Assembly: GCA_003116975.1 (NCBI GenBank)
Contig: BGKB01000013.1
Coordinates: 124,001 to 188,000, forward strand
Source of the DNA: Aurantiochytrium sp. KH105
Lineage: Eukaryota; Sar; Bigyra; Thraustochytrida; Thraustochytriidae
Direction: 5' to 3'
DNA: 64,000 bases
Each line of letters begins with the position of its first letter. Positions within the stretch are counted from its first letter, which is position 1. Position numbers and translations under genes: made by a program. Below the pieces are notes generated by a model. That model was not told the DNA's origin, made no database searches, and saw only the letters and a program-made list of their open reading frames with translations. Shown here in pieces: positions 10,268 to 20,130 of this stretch.

Positions 10268-11542
10268 ATGTCGCGACCGTACATTGGCGCGCGCATCTCT
10301 CTCGTGAGCAAGAGTGAGGTGCGCTACGAGGGCGTCTTGTACAATATCAATACGCAAGACTCCACGGTGGCACTGCAAAACGTGCAGGCTTTTGGTACAG
10401 AAGGCCGACGGAAGGACGGTCCTCAGATTCCCCCGAACACGGAGCTCTTCGAGTACGTCATTTTCAAGGGTGCAGATATCAAGGATCTAGAGGTCCGTGA
10501 GGCTGCTCCGACGCCGGCCTTCGAGGACCCAGCCATCGTTCAATCCAAGACGGCAGCGCCACAGCATCCCGCTCAACCGCACGCTCAACCGCAGCAAACG
10601 CAGACGCAGATGCCGGCAGCAACCGCGCCGCCAACGTCGCCGCCCCTTTTGTCGCCATTACAGCCACAAAGTATTCCTCCTCCTTCGACGGCACAACAAC
10701 CAGCCCCCAAGCAGCAAGAACAGCCAGCTCAACAACAGCAGCAACAGCACCAGCAACAGCAGCAACAGCACCAGCAACGAGAGGGCCACAGTAGGCACCA
10801 ACCGCGTCGCCGCGGCCAAAGTAATGGTCGAGGCCCGAAGCAAGACTTTCACCACCAGCATCAGCAGCAACAGCAACAGTCCCAACCGCATCGCCGGGGC
10901 GGTCGATCCGACGTGGGACTCGGATCGCACCTGCTCGGCATGAAAACGCGCGATGCCGTGGGTGATGTGAAACTCGATGAATCCGCAACCTTTGACTTTG
11001 CCTCCATGAACGAAAAGTTCGACAAGGCAGGAGAGTTCGCAAAGTTGTCACTCGAGGACAATCAGACGAGAAACCCGAACACGGGCGAATTTGGCAATGG
11101 AAGCGAGGCATATGCGTCGGGCGCGAACGCCGACGAGGATCAGGTGGGGGGCTACTCCAAGAGCTCCTTCTTTGATACAATTTCGTGTGATATTACCGAT
11201 CGTGAGAACGGCAAGAGACATGGCCTTTACGGTCAAAAGGAACGGGATCTGAACAAGGAAACCTTTGGGGCCACGGGCCTCAATCACGGCAACAATCGTT
11301 ATCGCAACCGCCGAGGTGGGCATCGTGGGCGCGGTCGCGGCCGCGGCCGTGGTGGCCGAGGAGGTCGTGGCGGCTATGCCGGCAATGGACGCAACGATGG
11401 TGGCTACCACAATAATGCAGGCCGAGGTCGCGGTGGACACCGTGGTGTGTCGAATGTGCCGAAGCACAACTCAGGCAGCGGCAACTCTGGGCATCAACAG
11501 TCTTCCTCTGGCCAGGTTACCTTCACGAACGCGTTTACATAA
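10268..11542 (+). CDS. LSM14: LSM14/Scd6/RAP55 family mRNP protein
   Basis: 424 residues, single exon. LSM14-family proteins (yeast Scd6, fly Tral, plant DCP5) repress translation and promote mRNA decapping in P-bodies by binding DDX6 and eIF4E partners. The LSm fold is at 1-75 ([20 protein letters not shown], then [18 protein letters not shown]). A Gln/Pro-rich linker follows (about 95-215), then the FDF motif [12 protein letters not shown] (about 240), the FFD box around [11 protein letters not shown] (about 297-307), the TFG box ending in ETFGATGLN (about 333-341) and a C-terminal RGG/RGR tract (about 345-400). All family parts are present in the right order. PolyQ comes from mixed CAG/CAA codons. 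Confidence 0.95.
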   Translation: MSRPYIGARISLVSKSEVRYEGVLYNINTQDSTVALQNVQAFGTEGRRKDGPQIPPNTELFEYVIFKGADIKDLEVREAAPTPAFEDPAIVQSKTAAPQHPAQPHAQPQQTQTQMPAATAPPTSPPLLSPLQPQSIPPPSTAQQPAPKQQEQPAQQQQQQHQQQQQQHQQREGHSRHQPRRRGQSNGRGPKQDFHHQHQQQQQQSQPHRRGGRSDVGLGSHLLGMKTRDAVGDVKLDESATFDFASMNEKFDKAGEFAKLSLEDNQTRNPNTGEFGNGSEAYASGANADEDQVGGYSKSSFFDTISCDITDRENGKRHGLYGQKERDLNKETFGATGLNHGNNRYRNRRGGHRGRGRGRGRGGRGGRGGYAGNGRNDGGYHNNAGRGRGGHRGVSNVPKHNSGSGNSGHQQSSSGQVTFTNAFT

Positions 11543-12356
11543 GTAGTCAGCCGTCCATCCATTTCCTTTTCTTTTCTTTCCTTTCCTTTCCTTTCCATCA
11601 ATAAATGATTGTGCTGCTAAAACTTCCCAACAACAAATAGAAGAAAGGAAGAGGATCTGATGATCCGTCTTTCATTTTCCCTCCCTTTATGATGTTCATG
11701 GCATTGATGACTGACGGTCAGAAATGGCATCCTCGCGGCCATGAACGTGGTCCATGTCCAAATACATATATATATTTTTGAAAGCGACTCACTACTTGCC
11801 CTTGAGACCCAAATTAGCGGACCAATCATTTACCTAGACAGAGACTGTCAGGTAACTTTTTCAGCAATCTTGAGCTCTTGCTCGTCAACAAGCTATTTTT
11901 GCAGACCAAGGATCCATCGAGAGGCGTAACTCTGTGTTTCCTAAAAGAGGTCTAACTGCTTAAATAAACCATTTCCTTCAACGTCTCTCTCTTTCACCGG
12001 TCTTACTGTGCGCGCGTCCCCGTCCCAGGCATGCATGCACGCAAGCAAAGCAAGCTTGCATTCGTTCTTGCAGGACCGTAAATCATATCGGGCGCAGCCT
12101 GCGCAGACTGCAGTTGGGCCTCGGTTCGCGCAGGCGCGGTACCACGGCGGCAAAGACGCAACGTTGTGCAGCACTTTAACATCTCTGCTGGACACCGGAC
12201 ACGGACGCCAGCGACACCACTTCTTCTTCTCTCGCTCGCTTGCTCGCTTCCCCCCGGGGTGAGCCTAGCGCGAGTTGGGCAAAAGCAGCGGACTGCGTGA
12301 GTAGGGTTTGCTCGTGCGCATTGGGGCTCTTTGCGCAAGAAATTGTTTTTGGCAAG
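11543..12356. other. Intergenic, no gene seen; (TTTCC)n run
   Basis: About 810 bases between LSM14 and LC8. A TTTCC/TTTTC microsatellite lies at about 11566-11596, just past the LSM14 stop, followed by an AATAAA (near 11600) that may be its polyadenylation signal. The rest is ordinary mixed-composition DNA; the LC8 promoter should be at the right end. Confidence 0.5.
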
Positions 12357-12842
12357 ATGGCGAGCCAGCACAACAAGCAGATCACCTTTGCGGAGGATAT
12401 GACAGACGAGCGCCAACAAGAGGTCTTGACGCTCGCCAAGGAGGTCTTCCTCAGCAGCCATATTGCGGACAGCCGTGGAGAGACGCAGTACACAACAATC
12501 GCCAAGAAAATCAGGTCAAAGATGGATCAGCGACATGGAAAGTAAGTTGATGAACCTCGGTGAAGTGAGGTGAACGCAGAGACACACCAAGCCAACCACG
12601 GTTGGTCGCGAGCAAAATAAGAAAACAAAAAAGTTCAAACGAGCGCTGACGATTCTGCTGATTCCACCTTATCCCTCGTCGGTATTCCGAAACAATCAAC
12701 AAAAACAAAATAATTGCATCATCTACGCAGAGGTTGGTGCTGTATTGTGGGTCGCAACTTTGGCTCGTACGTCACGCACCAGATGAAAACCTACATTCAC
12801 TTTTCGATGTTTAGCGTGCACGTGTTGCTGTTTAAACCATAA
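12357..12842 (+). CDS. DYNLL: Dynein light chain LC8 type, two exons
   Basis: Exon 1 is 12357-12541 and exon 2 is 12731-12842, giving 98 residues. The 189-bp intron has a GTAAGT donor at 12542 and a CAG acceptor ending at 12730, and interrupts a lysine codon after its second base. LC8 is a small dimeric hub that binds short linear motifs in dynein intermediate chain and many other partners. Exon 1 gives the helical half (from [15 protein letters not shown] to [10 protein letters not shown]). Exon 2 gives the diagnostic [15 protein letters not shown], matching human [15 protein letters not shown], and ends LLFKP. The last strand ([13 protein letters not shown]) is more divergent than usual. 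Reading through the donor would meet a stop at once, so splicing is required. Confidence 0.95.
12542..12730 (+). other. Intron of LC8 gene
   Basis: 189 bp, GTAAGT...CTACGCAG, phase 2. A CTGAC-like branch-point candidate (CGCTGACGATTCTGCTGAT) lies about 90 bases before the acceptor. Removing it joins the two halves of a textbook LC8 protein. Confidence 0.9.
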
Positions 12843-12909
12843 ATGTCATGCACTCTACGCGCTGCGTAATCTTTTGTACTCGCGAGACGCACTCGCATTG
12901 ATTCGCTTA

Positions 12910-13893
12910 CTACTGAAGCTCCCGCAAGGCACTCTCTAGATGCTGCTTGGCCATCTCGATGTCATCGAGCTCAATCGCACGCAGCGCGTAGCGCGTGTAT
13001 TCCATGGCGTCTTCCTTTGCCGCATCGGCAAGGTTCGATGTGAACTTGGGCGGCTGTTTGGCCGACGACTTCTTCTTCACTGTCCGAGAGGGTTTCTTGT
13101 AACGTGGCGCCTCCTCCTCTTCTTCCTCCTCCTCCTCCTCATCGTCATGAAAGCGACTGGCCCCACGCGGCGCCGGGGCTCCGGTCGGGGCAGGAGGGGG
13201 GAGCATGCCCAGACCGTCGTCATCATCTTCTTCATCATCTTCCTCGCCATCTTCTTCATCGCGCGTCCTGGCAAGCTCCTCCTCGGATGGAACAGGAGGC
13301 CGACCCTCCTTGATAGCCTTGAGAATCTCCGTGGCGCGCCACTTGGCAAAGAGAGCGGACTTTTTCGTGGCGTCGTCGATCTTCTTGTCCGGCGAAAAGG
13401 TGGCCAGCACCTCGAAAAAGCTCGCTGCTGCGTAATAACGGCGGGCCGTGTTCTTGTTGGCAGCGCCGTCCATGTACTCGTTCTCTGCCTCGGTGAGCTT
13501 CTCCTTGGCGTACGAGCGAATCACGTCTTCACATTCAAGAGTGTCGCTCAAAGTCGGCTCTTCCTTCTTTTTCTCCTCCAGCATGTCCATGAGTACTCCA
13601 AGAAAAGCATTGTCCTCCGGGCTGCGCTTGCAGGCCAGCGCGAGCTCTAGGGCGCGCCTGCAAAGTTGTCCAGAATTATTCAAGCACAGCCAGCAAGTTG
13701 TTGGCCGAGAGTACGTATTCGGTTAGCGAGACAGTCTTGCCTTCGTCTTTTGGGTTCACATGGTGCGTCAAACTTACGTTCTGCAATAGTACGCGATCAC
13801 AAAGGCCCGCTCATCGCCGGTCTTCTCCACCTCCTCCGCACGTCTCACGTACGGGGTGATGCTTTTGAGCCCGGGAGGAATCGCGACCACCAT
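12910..13893 (-). CDS. VTA1: ESCRT-associated VTA1/LIP5 protein, two exons
   Basis: Exon 1 is 13893-13778 and exon 2 is 13657-12910 (minus strand), 287 residues. The 120-bp intron has a GTAAGT donor and TTTGCAG acceptor and is phase 2. VTA1/LIP5 binds and activates the Vps4 AAA ATPase that disassembles ESCRT-III in multivesicular-body sorting. Exon 1 encodes residues 1-38 with the conserved PPGLKSITPYVRRAEE and the ending AYYCR; splicing gives AYYCRTRALELALACK, matching the AYYCRLYAMQTG region of VTA1. Residues 1-150 form the two MIT-like helical bundles. An acidic, Asp/Glu-rich linker (about 175-215) precedes the C-terminal Vps4-binding helices (about 240-287). Both exons are needed; the second exon's own frame would begin without the conserved start. 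Confidence 0.93.
13658..13777 (-). other. Intron of VTA1 gene
   Basis: 120 bp on the minus strand, GTAAGT...TTTGCAG, splitting a threonine codon after its second base. It carries an in-frame stop, and its removal restores the continuous VTA1 N-terminal domain. Confidence 0.88.
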
Positions 13894-14601
13894 TTTCGCA
13901 CGTCTCTATTGCCTAGCTCGCTCGTCACGAGCACGCAATGCGCAGCAAGAGCGTCTCTTTGCAGCCGCGCGAGTGCCCAGGAGCCGGAAGCGTACCGGAG
14001 AGAAGCTCTCTCGAGTCCTGGGTGTGAGCGAGGGAAGCGAGACCGCTTTGATCGCCACTCCGTTCAGTCCCGCGGAACCTGCTGGCGCTGCACCTTTCGG
14101 GGCTCAGCCAGCGGGCTGCTCTGAAATGCCTCGTGCTTGCGCTCGCGATGGGTGGCGCGCTGTCGCTGTCTTCGCGCTCGTTCTCGCTTTGTTGCTGTCG
14201 CCTGGTGATGAAACATAAAGGCGAAACAGAGAGGAGAATGGTGGTAGTAGTATCTATCAAGTATCTATCAAGTATCAATCAAGTATCAATCAAGTATCAA
14301 TCAATCAATCAATCAATCGCAATCAATCAATCTTTCAATCAATCTTTCAATCAATCTTTCAATGAATTGCCCAACTGGCAAGCGGCTCTTGCTATGACGA
14401 GCGGGTTGACTTGAATGCACACGCGTGCACGGCCAAAGCGTAAAGGCGATGTCGCTGCTTCGAATCGGCACATAGCTCAACAGGCTTAAATCTTTCCTCT
14501 TGTCAAAGGAAGTGACATTGCAAAGGAATCATGCATGACGAAGTTGGAAATGGTAAAAATGTCGCCAAAACATGGAAAACAAAGTATATTTATACAGCAA
14601 C
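13894..14601. other. Intergenic with ATCA-type minisatellite
   Basis: Upstream of VTA1 and downstream of the large lipid-transfer gene. From about 14250 to 14367 it is a composite minisatellite: AGTATCTATCA, then AGTATCAATCA, pure ATCA, and finally AATCAATCTTTC units. No coding frame is supported. Confidence 0.6.
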
Positions 14602-17600
14602 TCAACGAGCGTGTGCTTCGTGAGTTTGACCTTGTGAAAAAAGTGTTGCGAGCGCCTTGATGTCCTCTCGCGCGGCTCGCAGCTCAAAAGCAAGGAGCAA
14701 GCAAAGAAGGACCATGGCGAGTTGCACGAAGGCAAGAAGCCAAACGAGATACTGCGACCAAGGCTGTGGCGTGTGCGCAGGCTCCGCCTGAGGCTTGAAG
14801 TCAGCCTTTTCACTGGCGTCGCTGCTCTCGCCGCTGGTTGTGGGCTGGGACCCAGCATCTTCGGATTTGCCGCCCTCCTGAGCTACAAATCGCTGCAGCT
14901 CAGGAAACCATTGCGACTCGAAATTCTTTTTGATCTCGCGTGAGCTGCTCGACTTGATGAATCCCTTCATCATGGTACTCTGACGAAAATCTACGTGGTG
15001 CGAGACCTGGATCCGCGTGGAAGTCGGTGACGCGGCCTCGAGCGCAAGCCTCAAAAGCGTAGCAAAAGTCTTTCCATAGGGGACCTCTGGATTGCGTACC
15101 TCCTGATCCACGTGGAAGCCGACGCGTGGCACAGCTTGAACAATCTCCCACGAGGCATAACACGTGTTGCGCGGGATGGGGCCCTTGCGCGGAATGAGGT
15201 ACTGCATTTCGCGGGTGCTGCCTGCGGTATTGCCTTGGGACCAGTCGCTAACCGTGATATTTTCAGCCTTGTCGAGCTCAAACATGCGCTGCCCAAAGGC
15301 TTTGTCGAGGTGAAGGATTCGGTGAACCGTGTCCACGTCCGCATCAAGCGTACCGTCGATAATAACGTTTTCATAAGGATCCGGAAATGTAAAGTTACCT
15401 TGGTCTGCGTCTTGCGCCTCTTGGCCATCTCCTTCCGCCTCTGCGCCTGTGCCCAGATCCGCCGACGATGTCCCATCCTTTTGCGCAAGTTGTGAATGGA
15501 AGTTTCCGGACCCAAGATTTCGACTTTGCAAAAAGCTTTCGAGCTCTAAAGTGGCCTTCTTGTACGACGTGCGCACTTCGCGCAAAGTGGCTGCGCGAAT
15601 AAAAGCCCGCATGACTACATGCTCGAGAAAGACAACCTCGTGCGAAATGACTAGACGCGTCGCCGATTCCGACTCTGCCTCCAGATTGAATCGCAAGACG
15701 GAGCGAAACGATGTGCCACAGGGAATGCTCGGGTTCATTGTCGACTTTTCTACCTGGTAGCCCTTTCCTGTCAATATCTTGCGGCAGGTAAAGGTACTAA
15801 AGGCACGCGTCTCCGGGACAGGTCCTTTTTTCGGGATCGTGTATGACGACTTGCACCGCGCCCCCTCCGTAAATCCCTCTTCGCCACCAGGGACTGTCCA
15901 AGCGGTGCGGACAACGTGCGTGTACTCCTTAATCGAATCGAGGCGCTGCTGAAACTCAGGCTCAACGAACATGAGCTTGACAAGCGTGTCAACGTCGACG
16001 CTGAGGGAGAGTTCGAAAAGTTCACTGCTCAGGTTCGAGAACTTGACAGCTGTCGAGGTTGCACTTGTTGTCGATTCATTGCTCGAGCCGGACCCCGAAC
16101 GATCAAGAGCAAGAGATGATGTGTTCTCTTCTGGGTTCGCAACTGCGTCCTCAGCTTCCCCGTCTGCTGCTTTGGGCTCGTCCGCCGGAACGCCGTCACC
16201 GTTCGCGAACTCTTCGTCCTGCCCCATGGGCGGCCCACTATCGTCCTCGTGACGCTTCAGATAGCGCCGTACGGTAAGCATGCCAAGACCAGAGCCCGTG
16301 CGGGCCAGCGGCGTCCTGATGCGCCTACGTGAAGACAGCTCGAAATTTGAGGGGCCTCCATCGCCATGAGGACTCGCCATCCTGCTGCTATCGCTATTTC
16401 GCGAGGTATCGTCAAAGAAAGCAGCCGTACTCTGGAGCGCATCCATAGTCTCGAGCACCGAATGGCTCGCGGCAATGGCCTCGCGAAGGGCACGAATCCA
16501 CCGGACGCGATTTTCTCGTGTTTCGGCATTCAGCATGCGTGGCTTGCTTTCGCCGCTCAGGTGCAGCTCAAAATAGCCCGGGTGGTCAACGGTGGCGACA
16601 CGATCGCTCACCGAGCAGCTGCGGTCGAGAGGCTTGATGTGAAGGAGCTTGTCCGGGAGTGACGCCCAGTCCACATCATACAAGTTTGTGACTGCGCCAT
16701 GGCCCTTGAGATCTTTTGTAAAATACGCCCAAAAGGCAACATTGATGCCACCAGGGCGCGGCGCGGACTTGTCAGAATCACAGTCTTCTGCGGAGGCGCT
16801 GCAAAGGTCTTTTGGCATAACGATCATTGCGTAGCGCGAGCGCCATAGCACCCCTGTCGACATGCCACGCATGCCAAGCCAGCCATGAGCCGCAACCCAA
16901 GAGGGCGTGCGCGCAGCTTGTTCTGGCGCATCAGACACGGGCTTTCGCCGTCGGTACCAGCGCCGCTGGCGCACGACCCAGCGGGCATTGGCCTGACCGC
17001 GCTGGGATCCCTTGGCCTGCTTGGAATCAAGTGCATTGAATTGCGATTCGTAGCGCCAGCCCTCGGCATCGCAGCGCGATTGGCTGACCCCACTCATGTC
17101 GACAATGAAGGGCGTGGTGATCTCCCAGCCAGGAGGAACGGGAAGGGCGGCTTCGACTTCGTCCAGATCGCGTCCAAGGCCATGGCCGATGCGATTCGTA
17201 AACGGTTTGCGCTCTTGCGGAAGGAGCGAAGCCCCACTCCAGCCACGCTTGATCCGCTTGTCTTTGAGATCGAGAAAGCTCCAACGCTGGTTTTCCCAGA
17301 TCTCGTCTTCCTCCTCACCCTCTGCGAGCGGAACGACCCAGCGCGCGGCTTCGGTGTCCGCGCAGTGCGTGGGACCGATTTGCAGACTTTGTGAGCGTCC
17401 GTGTTGGATCAAACTCGGCGTGCGCGCTGTGGGCGTGCCAGGCTCCGACGCAATTTCCTCAACGTCCGTACCTGGATCAGAGTGAGTTCCCGAGTCCTGT
17501 CGGCCGAGGAAAGGGCGAAGCATGTTGGGGAGAAAGCGGGTGACATGGCCGCCTCGGAGACTGTGACGCCGACGCGAAGATCGCTTTGATCCTTGCGAGG

Positions 17601-18522
17601 CCTCGGCGAGCGCGGCTCGCACGCGCGGACGCACGGCGCGCTGCAGTTTAGTAATGCCGCGGTGCACGATGCGAGAAAGGTCATCGAGATCCTCGCTGTA
17701 AAGTCCCGAGCGAAATAGCAAGAGCGCTGCCCAACGCGCAGTGAGGTCAATATCGCCGTCTTCGATGCCCTTGAGCTGGATCGTGCGCAGCTTGCTTGCG
17801 CCGTGTGCGGAGTCGCGATAGACGAGGCGGATCGCAAAGCGCACTCTGTGATTTGTTTTGTCGACAAAGGCGACCGGGGCGACACTTTCGAGGGTTGCGA
17901 GGTCGATGGCAACTTCGGCTTCGGCATTTTTCTCGAGCGACTTGCCCATGGTTTTATACAGTCTGAGCGAGAGCTTGGAAGGTTCAAAGACGACGTACCG
18001 GCGATCCCAGTCGTCATGGGTGATGCGGAGCAGAGAGCTCGCACCCCGCACAGCGCGAGTCACGGCTTTAGAGGACTGGTCCAGGCACAGCCAGCCCGCG
18101 ACGCGAGCCTGATCTTCCTCGACCGCAAGGCACTCTTCACAAAGAGCCTCCTGGGAACTTTGCGCTATGGGCGCGGCGGAGACCACGCCCGGCGGTAGCT
18201 GTTGCTGTTGCTGTTGTTGCTGAGTACTGTGATGCACATGTTCGCACCTACGGAGCCCAAAGGTTGATCCGCCGATCTGGCGCACCATCACGTTGACGAG
18301 GTGCTCGCGCACCTGTGCCCTGAAACGCTCTTGCGCGGTTGTGTTGTGGACAAATTTGTCCTTTCTCGCAAGCGCTTCGGCCATGCTCGACGCGCTTCGT
18401 CGGAGCATCTTGGACGGCGTGGTGCTTTCTTTGGTCCGTGTGCCGTTCGCCATGCTCATCGTGGTCATTATGGCCGGCGGCGGCGCCGCCGCCGCAACGG
18501 GATTTGGAGCTTCATTGGCCAT
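14602..18522 (-). CDS. PH-DysF-PH-VASt-VASt membrane-contact lipid-transfer protein
   Basis: 1306 residues, single exon. Order: polyQ-bearing leader (Q run about 101-108), PH domain (about 140-275), a split dysferlin/peroxin DysF module (IWENQRW near 408-414; GWRYESQF near 488-495; RRWYRRRKP near 520-528), second PH (about 545-685), acidic linker, VASt lipid-binding domain 1 (about 835-1000), VASt domain 2 (about 1052-1215) and one transmembrane helix near the C-terminus (about 1256-1279). Tandem VASt domains plus a C-terminal anchor are the plan of yeast Lam/Ysp2 and animal Aster/GRAMD1 proteins, which move sterol between ER and plasma membrane. There the N-terminal domain is GRAM; here PH and DysF take its place. 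Both VASt copies share the IPKKGP/IPRKGP and NP..PYG/NP..PCG blocks. Sterol as cargo is inferred. Confidence 0.85.
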   Translation of the reverse strand: MANEAPNPVAAAAPPPAIMTTMSMANGTRTKESTTPSKMLRRSASSMAEALARKDKFVHNTTAQERFRAQVREHLVNVMVRQIGGSTFGLRRCEHVHHSTQQQQQQQQLPPGVVSAAPIAQSSQEALCEECLAVEEDQARVAGWLCLDQSSKAVTRAVRGASSLLRITHDDWDRRYVVFEPSKLSLRLYKTMGKSLEKNAEAEVAIDLATLESVAPVAFVDKTNHRVRFAIRLVYRDSAHGASKLRTIQLKGIEDGDIDLTARWAALLLFRSGLYSEDLDDLSRIVHRGITKLQRAVRPRVRAALAEASQGSKRSSRRRHSLRGGHVTRFLPNMLRPFLGRQDSGTHSDPGTDVEEIASEPGTPTARTPSLIQHGRSQSLQIGPTHCADTEAARWVVPLAEGEEEDEIWENQRWSFLDLKDKRIKRGWSGASLLPQERKPFTNRIGHGLGRDLDEVEAALPVPPGWEITTPFIVDMSGVSQSRCDAEGWRYESQFNALDSKQAKGSQRGQANARWVVRQRRWYRRRKPVSDAPEQAARTPSWVAAHGWLGMRGMSTGVLWRSRYAMIVMPKDLCSASAEDCDSDKSAPRPGGINVAFWAYFTKDLKGHGAVTNLYDVDWASLPDKLLHIKPLDRSCSVSDRVATVDHPGYFELHLSGESKPRMLNAETRENRVRWIRALREAIAASHSVLETMDALQSTAAFFDDTSRNSDSSRMASPHGDGGPSNFELSSRRRIRTPLARTGSGLGMLTVRRYLKRHEDDSGPPMGQDEEFANGDGVPADEPKAADGEAEDAVANPEENTSSLALDRSGSGSSNESTTSATSTAVKFSNLSSELFELSLSVDVDTLVKLMFVEPEFQQRLDSIKEYTHVVRTAWTVPGGEEGFTEGARCKSSYTIPKKGPVPETRAFSTFTCRKILTGKGYQVEKSTMNPSIPCGTSFRSVLRFNLEAESESATRLVISHEVVFLEHVVMRAFIRAATLREVRTSYKKATLELESFLQSRNLGSGNFHSQLAQKDGTSSADLGTGAEAEGDGQEAQDADQGNFTFPDPYENVIIDGTLDADVDTVHRILHLDKAFGQRMFELDKAENITVSDWSQGNTAGSTREMQYLIPRKGPIPRNTCYASWEIVQAVPRVGFHVDQEVRNPEVPYGKTFATLLRLALEAASPTSTRIQVSHHVDFRQSTMMKGFIKSSSSREIKKNFESQWFPELQRFVAQEGGKSEDAGSQPTTSGESSDASEKADFKPQAEPAHTPQPWSQYLVWLLAFVQLAMVLLCLLLAFELRAAREDIKALATLFSQGQTHEAHAR

Positions 18523-20130
18523 CCCGTCTCCGCGTCAAAGACGATCCGCAGGAGTGACAGCGATTTTTGCTCACCGTAATCTATAAAGATATCTAGCAAT
18601 CTTTCTGCAGAGAATTGAGCTTTTCCTGTCTTCGCGCTCCTGCTCGCCGCCCCTGCTCGGCGTCGCTGCCGCCCGCCCTCTCCTCGTCGTCGTCGTCGAC
18701 GCCGGCGGCGGCCAGCTCAGGTTTGTTTGCTTGCTTGCACACGAAAGGCTTCCTCGCTCCGGCGGCGGCGTTCGGCCTCGCCCTCGGTGACGACAGGAAG
18801 CAAGCAAGCAAGCAAGCAACAAGAATTCGCGGCAGCGCAGCGACACGGGCCCGAGCCCGGCCGCCCCCTCGCGCGGCGCCGCCCTGCCGCTCCCGCGCGG
18901 CCCCGCGGTCCCGCGCGCAGCAGCTCCTCGCCTCGCGCGGCGGCCGCAGTTCGAGTTCTGCCGGCGGCGCCTCCGCGCGGCGCGGGTTTGAAAATCAGGT
19001 TTTGAAATCAGGTTTTGAAAACCAGGCAGGCGAGGCAGGCGAGGATGCAGCGCAGGCATGCAGCTGCCCAGGCAGAGCGGGAACGCCCCGCCAGACTCGC
19101 GGCTGGAGGCGCGCGCGGAGAAGGCGCGGACGCTCCGTGCCGGCGGGCGGGGCGCGCTCCCTCGCAGGCGGGCGCCGCGGCGTGCAGCGCGCTGCGGCGG
19201 CGTGGCGAAGCGTGCGAGGCGAGGCGATGGGAGGCGAGGCGAGGCGAAGCGAAGCGATCTTGATGATGCGAGGTGGCGCAGTTAGGCAGGTAGTTAGTCG
19301 CGCGCGCGGCGTGGTAGGCAGGGCAAGGCGAGGCAAGGCGAGGCGAGGCAAGGCGAGGCGAGGCGTCCTCCCTCCCTCCCCTCCTCCCTTCCTCCGCGCG
19401 AGCGGCGCGAGACGAGGCTGGCTGCCAGGAGCTGCCTGATCCCCATCCCTCGATCGTCCCAGCAACAAAGCGTCCCACGGGAGAGCTCGCTCCAGCTCCA
19501 GCTCCGCCTCGAGCTCCCGCTCCTCCTCCTCCTCCTCCTCCTCCTCCTCCTCCTCCTCCTCCTCCCCGAGCCTCGAGGCGAGGCGGCGTGCGCCGAGGGC
19601 GAGCGCGTCGCGTCGCGGCGGCTGCGGCGGCGGCTGAGAGCGCGCCGGAGCTGGCCCGCCGCGCCGGCCAGGCACTCGACTACCGGCAGCCGCTGCCGCG
19701 GCGTGCGCGCGATGAGATGCAAGGAGCACGTGCGGATGCGGCGCAGCGCGTGCGTGCGCGTGGAGGAGCAGCAGGCAGGCGACGCGCGAAGGGCCAGACG
19801 GAGGATGAGCGGGCAGAACTTGAAGGCGCAGAGCGCAGCGGTGCGGAGCAGGGACAAGCAGAGCAGAGCAGAGAGCAGGGCAGGGCAGAGGGCAGTGCAC
19901 GGGCCTAGTACCTGCAGCTGCTGCTTGCTGCTGCAGGCGGTGGGTGGGTGGGTGGTCGGCTCTGTGGCAAAGCCGCAAGGTGCGAGGGCGAGCGGAAGAG
20001 CGCGCAGAGGAGGCGCAGGGAGCGCACAAGAACGGGTCGCGGGGACAGAGGTAGACAAAGGCCGGCGGCCGGAGCGCCGTCGACGAGGCTCGCGGAGAAA
20101 CAGTAGAAGAAGAAGAAGAAGAAGAAGAAA
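18523..20130. other. Divergent 1.6-kb intergenic region, G/C-rich repeats
   Basis: Separates two genes transcribed away from each other. It contains a GAGGC/GAAGC minisatellite (about 19203-19370), a pure CCT-triplet run (about 19520-19565) and a GAA-triplet run that touches the start codon at 20131. The open frames across it are Arg/Ala/Ser-rich or poly-Glu/poly-Arg products of these repeats. Both promoters should lie here. No gene is supported. Confidence 0.6.
20104..20130 (+). repeat. (GAA)n run abutting a start codon
   Basis: About nine GAA/AAG triplets directly precede the ATG of the kinase-phosphatase gene, so its 5' leader ends in a purine-only tract. This may influence start-codon choice, but that is inference. 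Confidence 0.7.
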
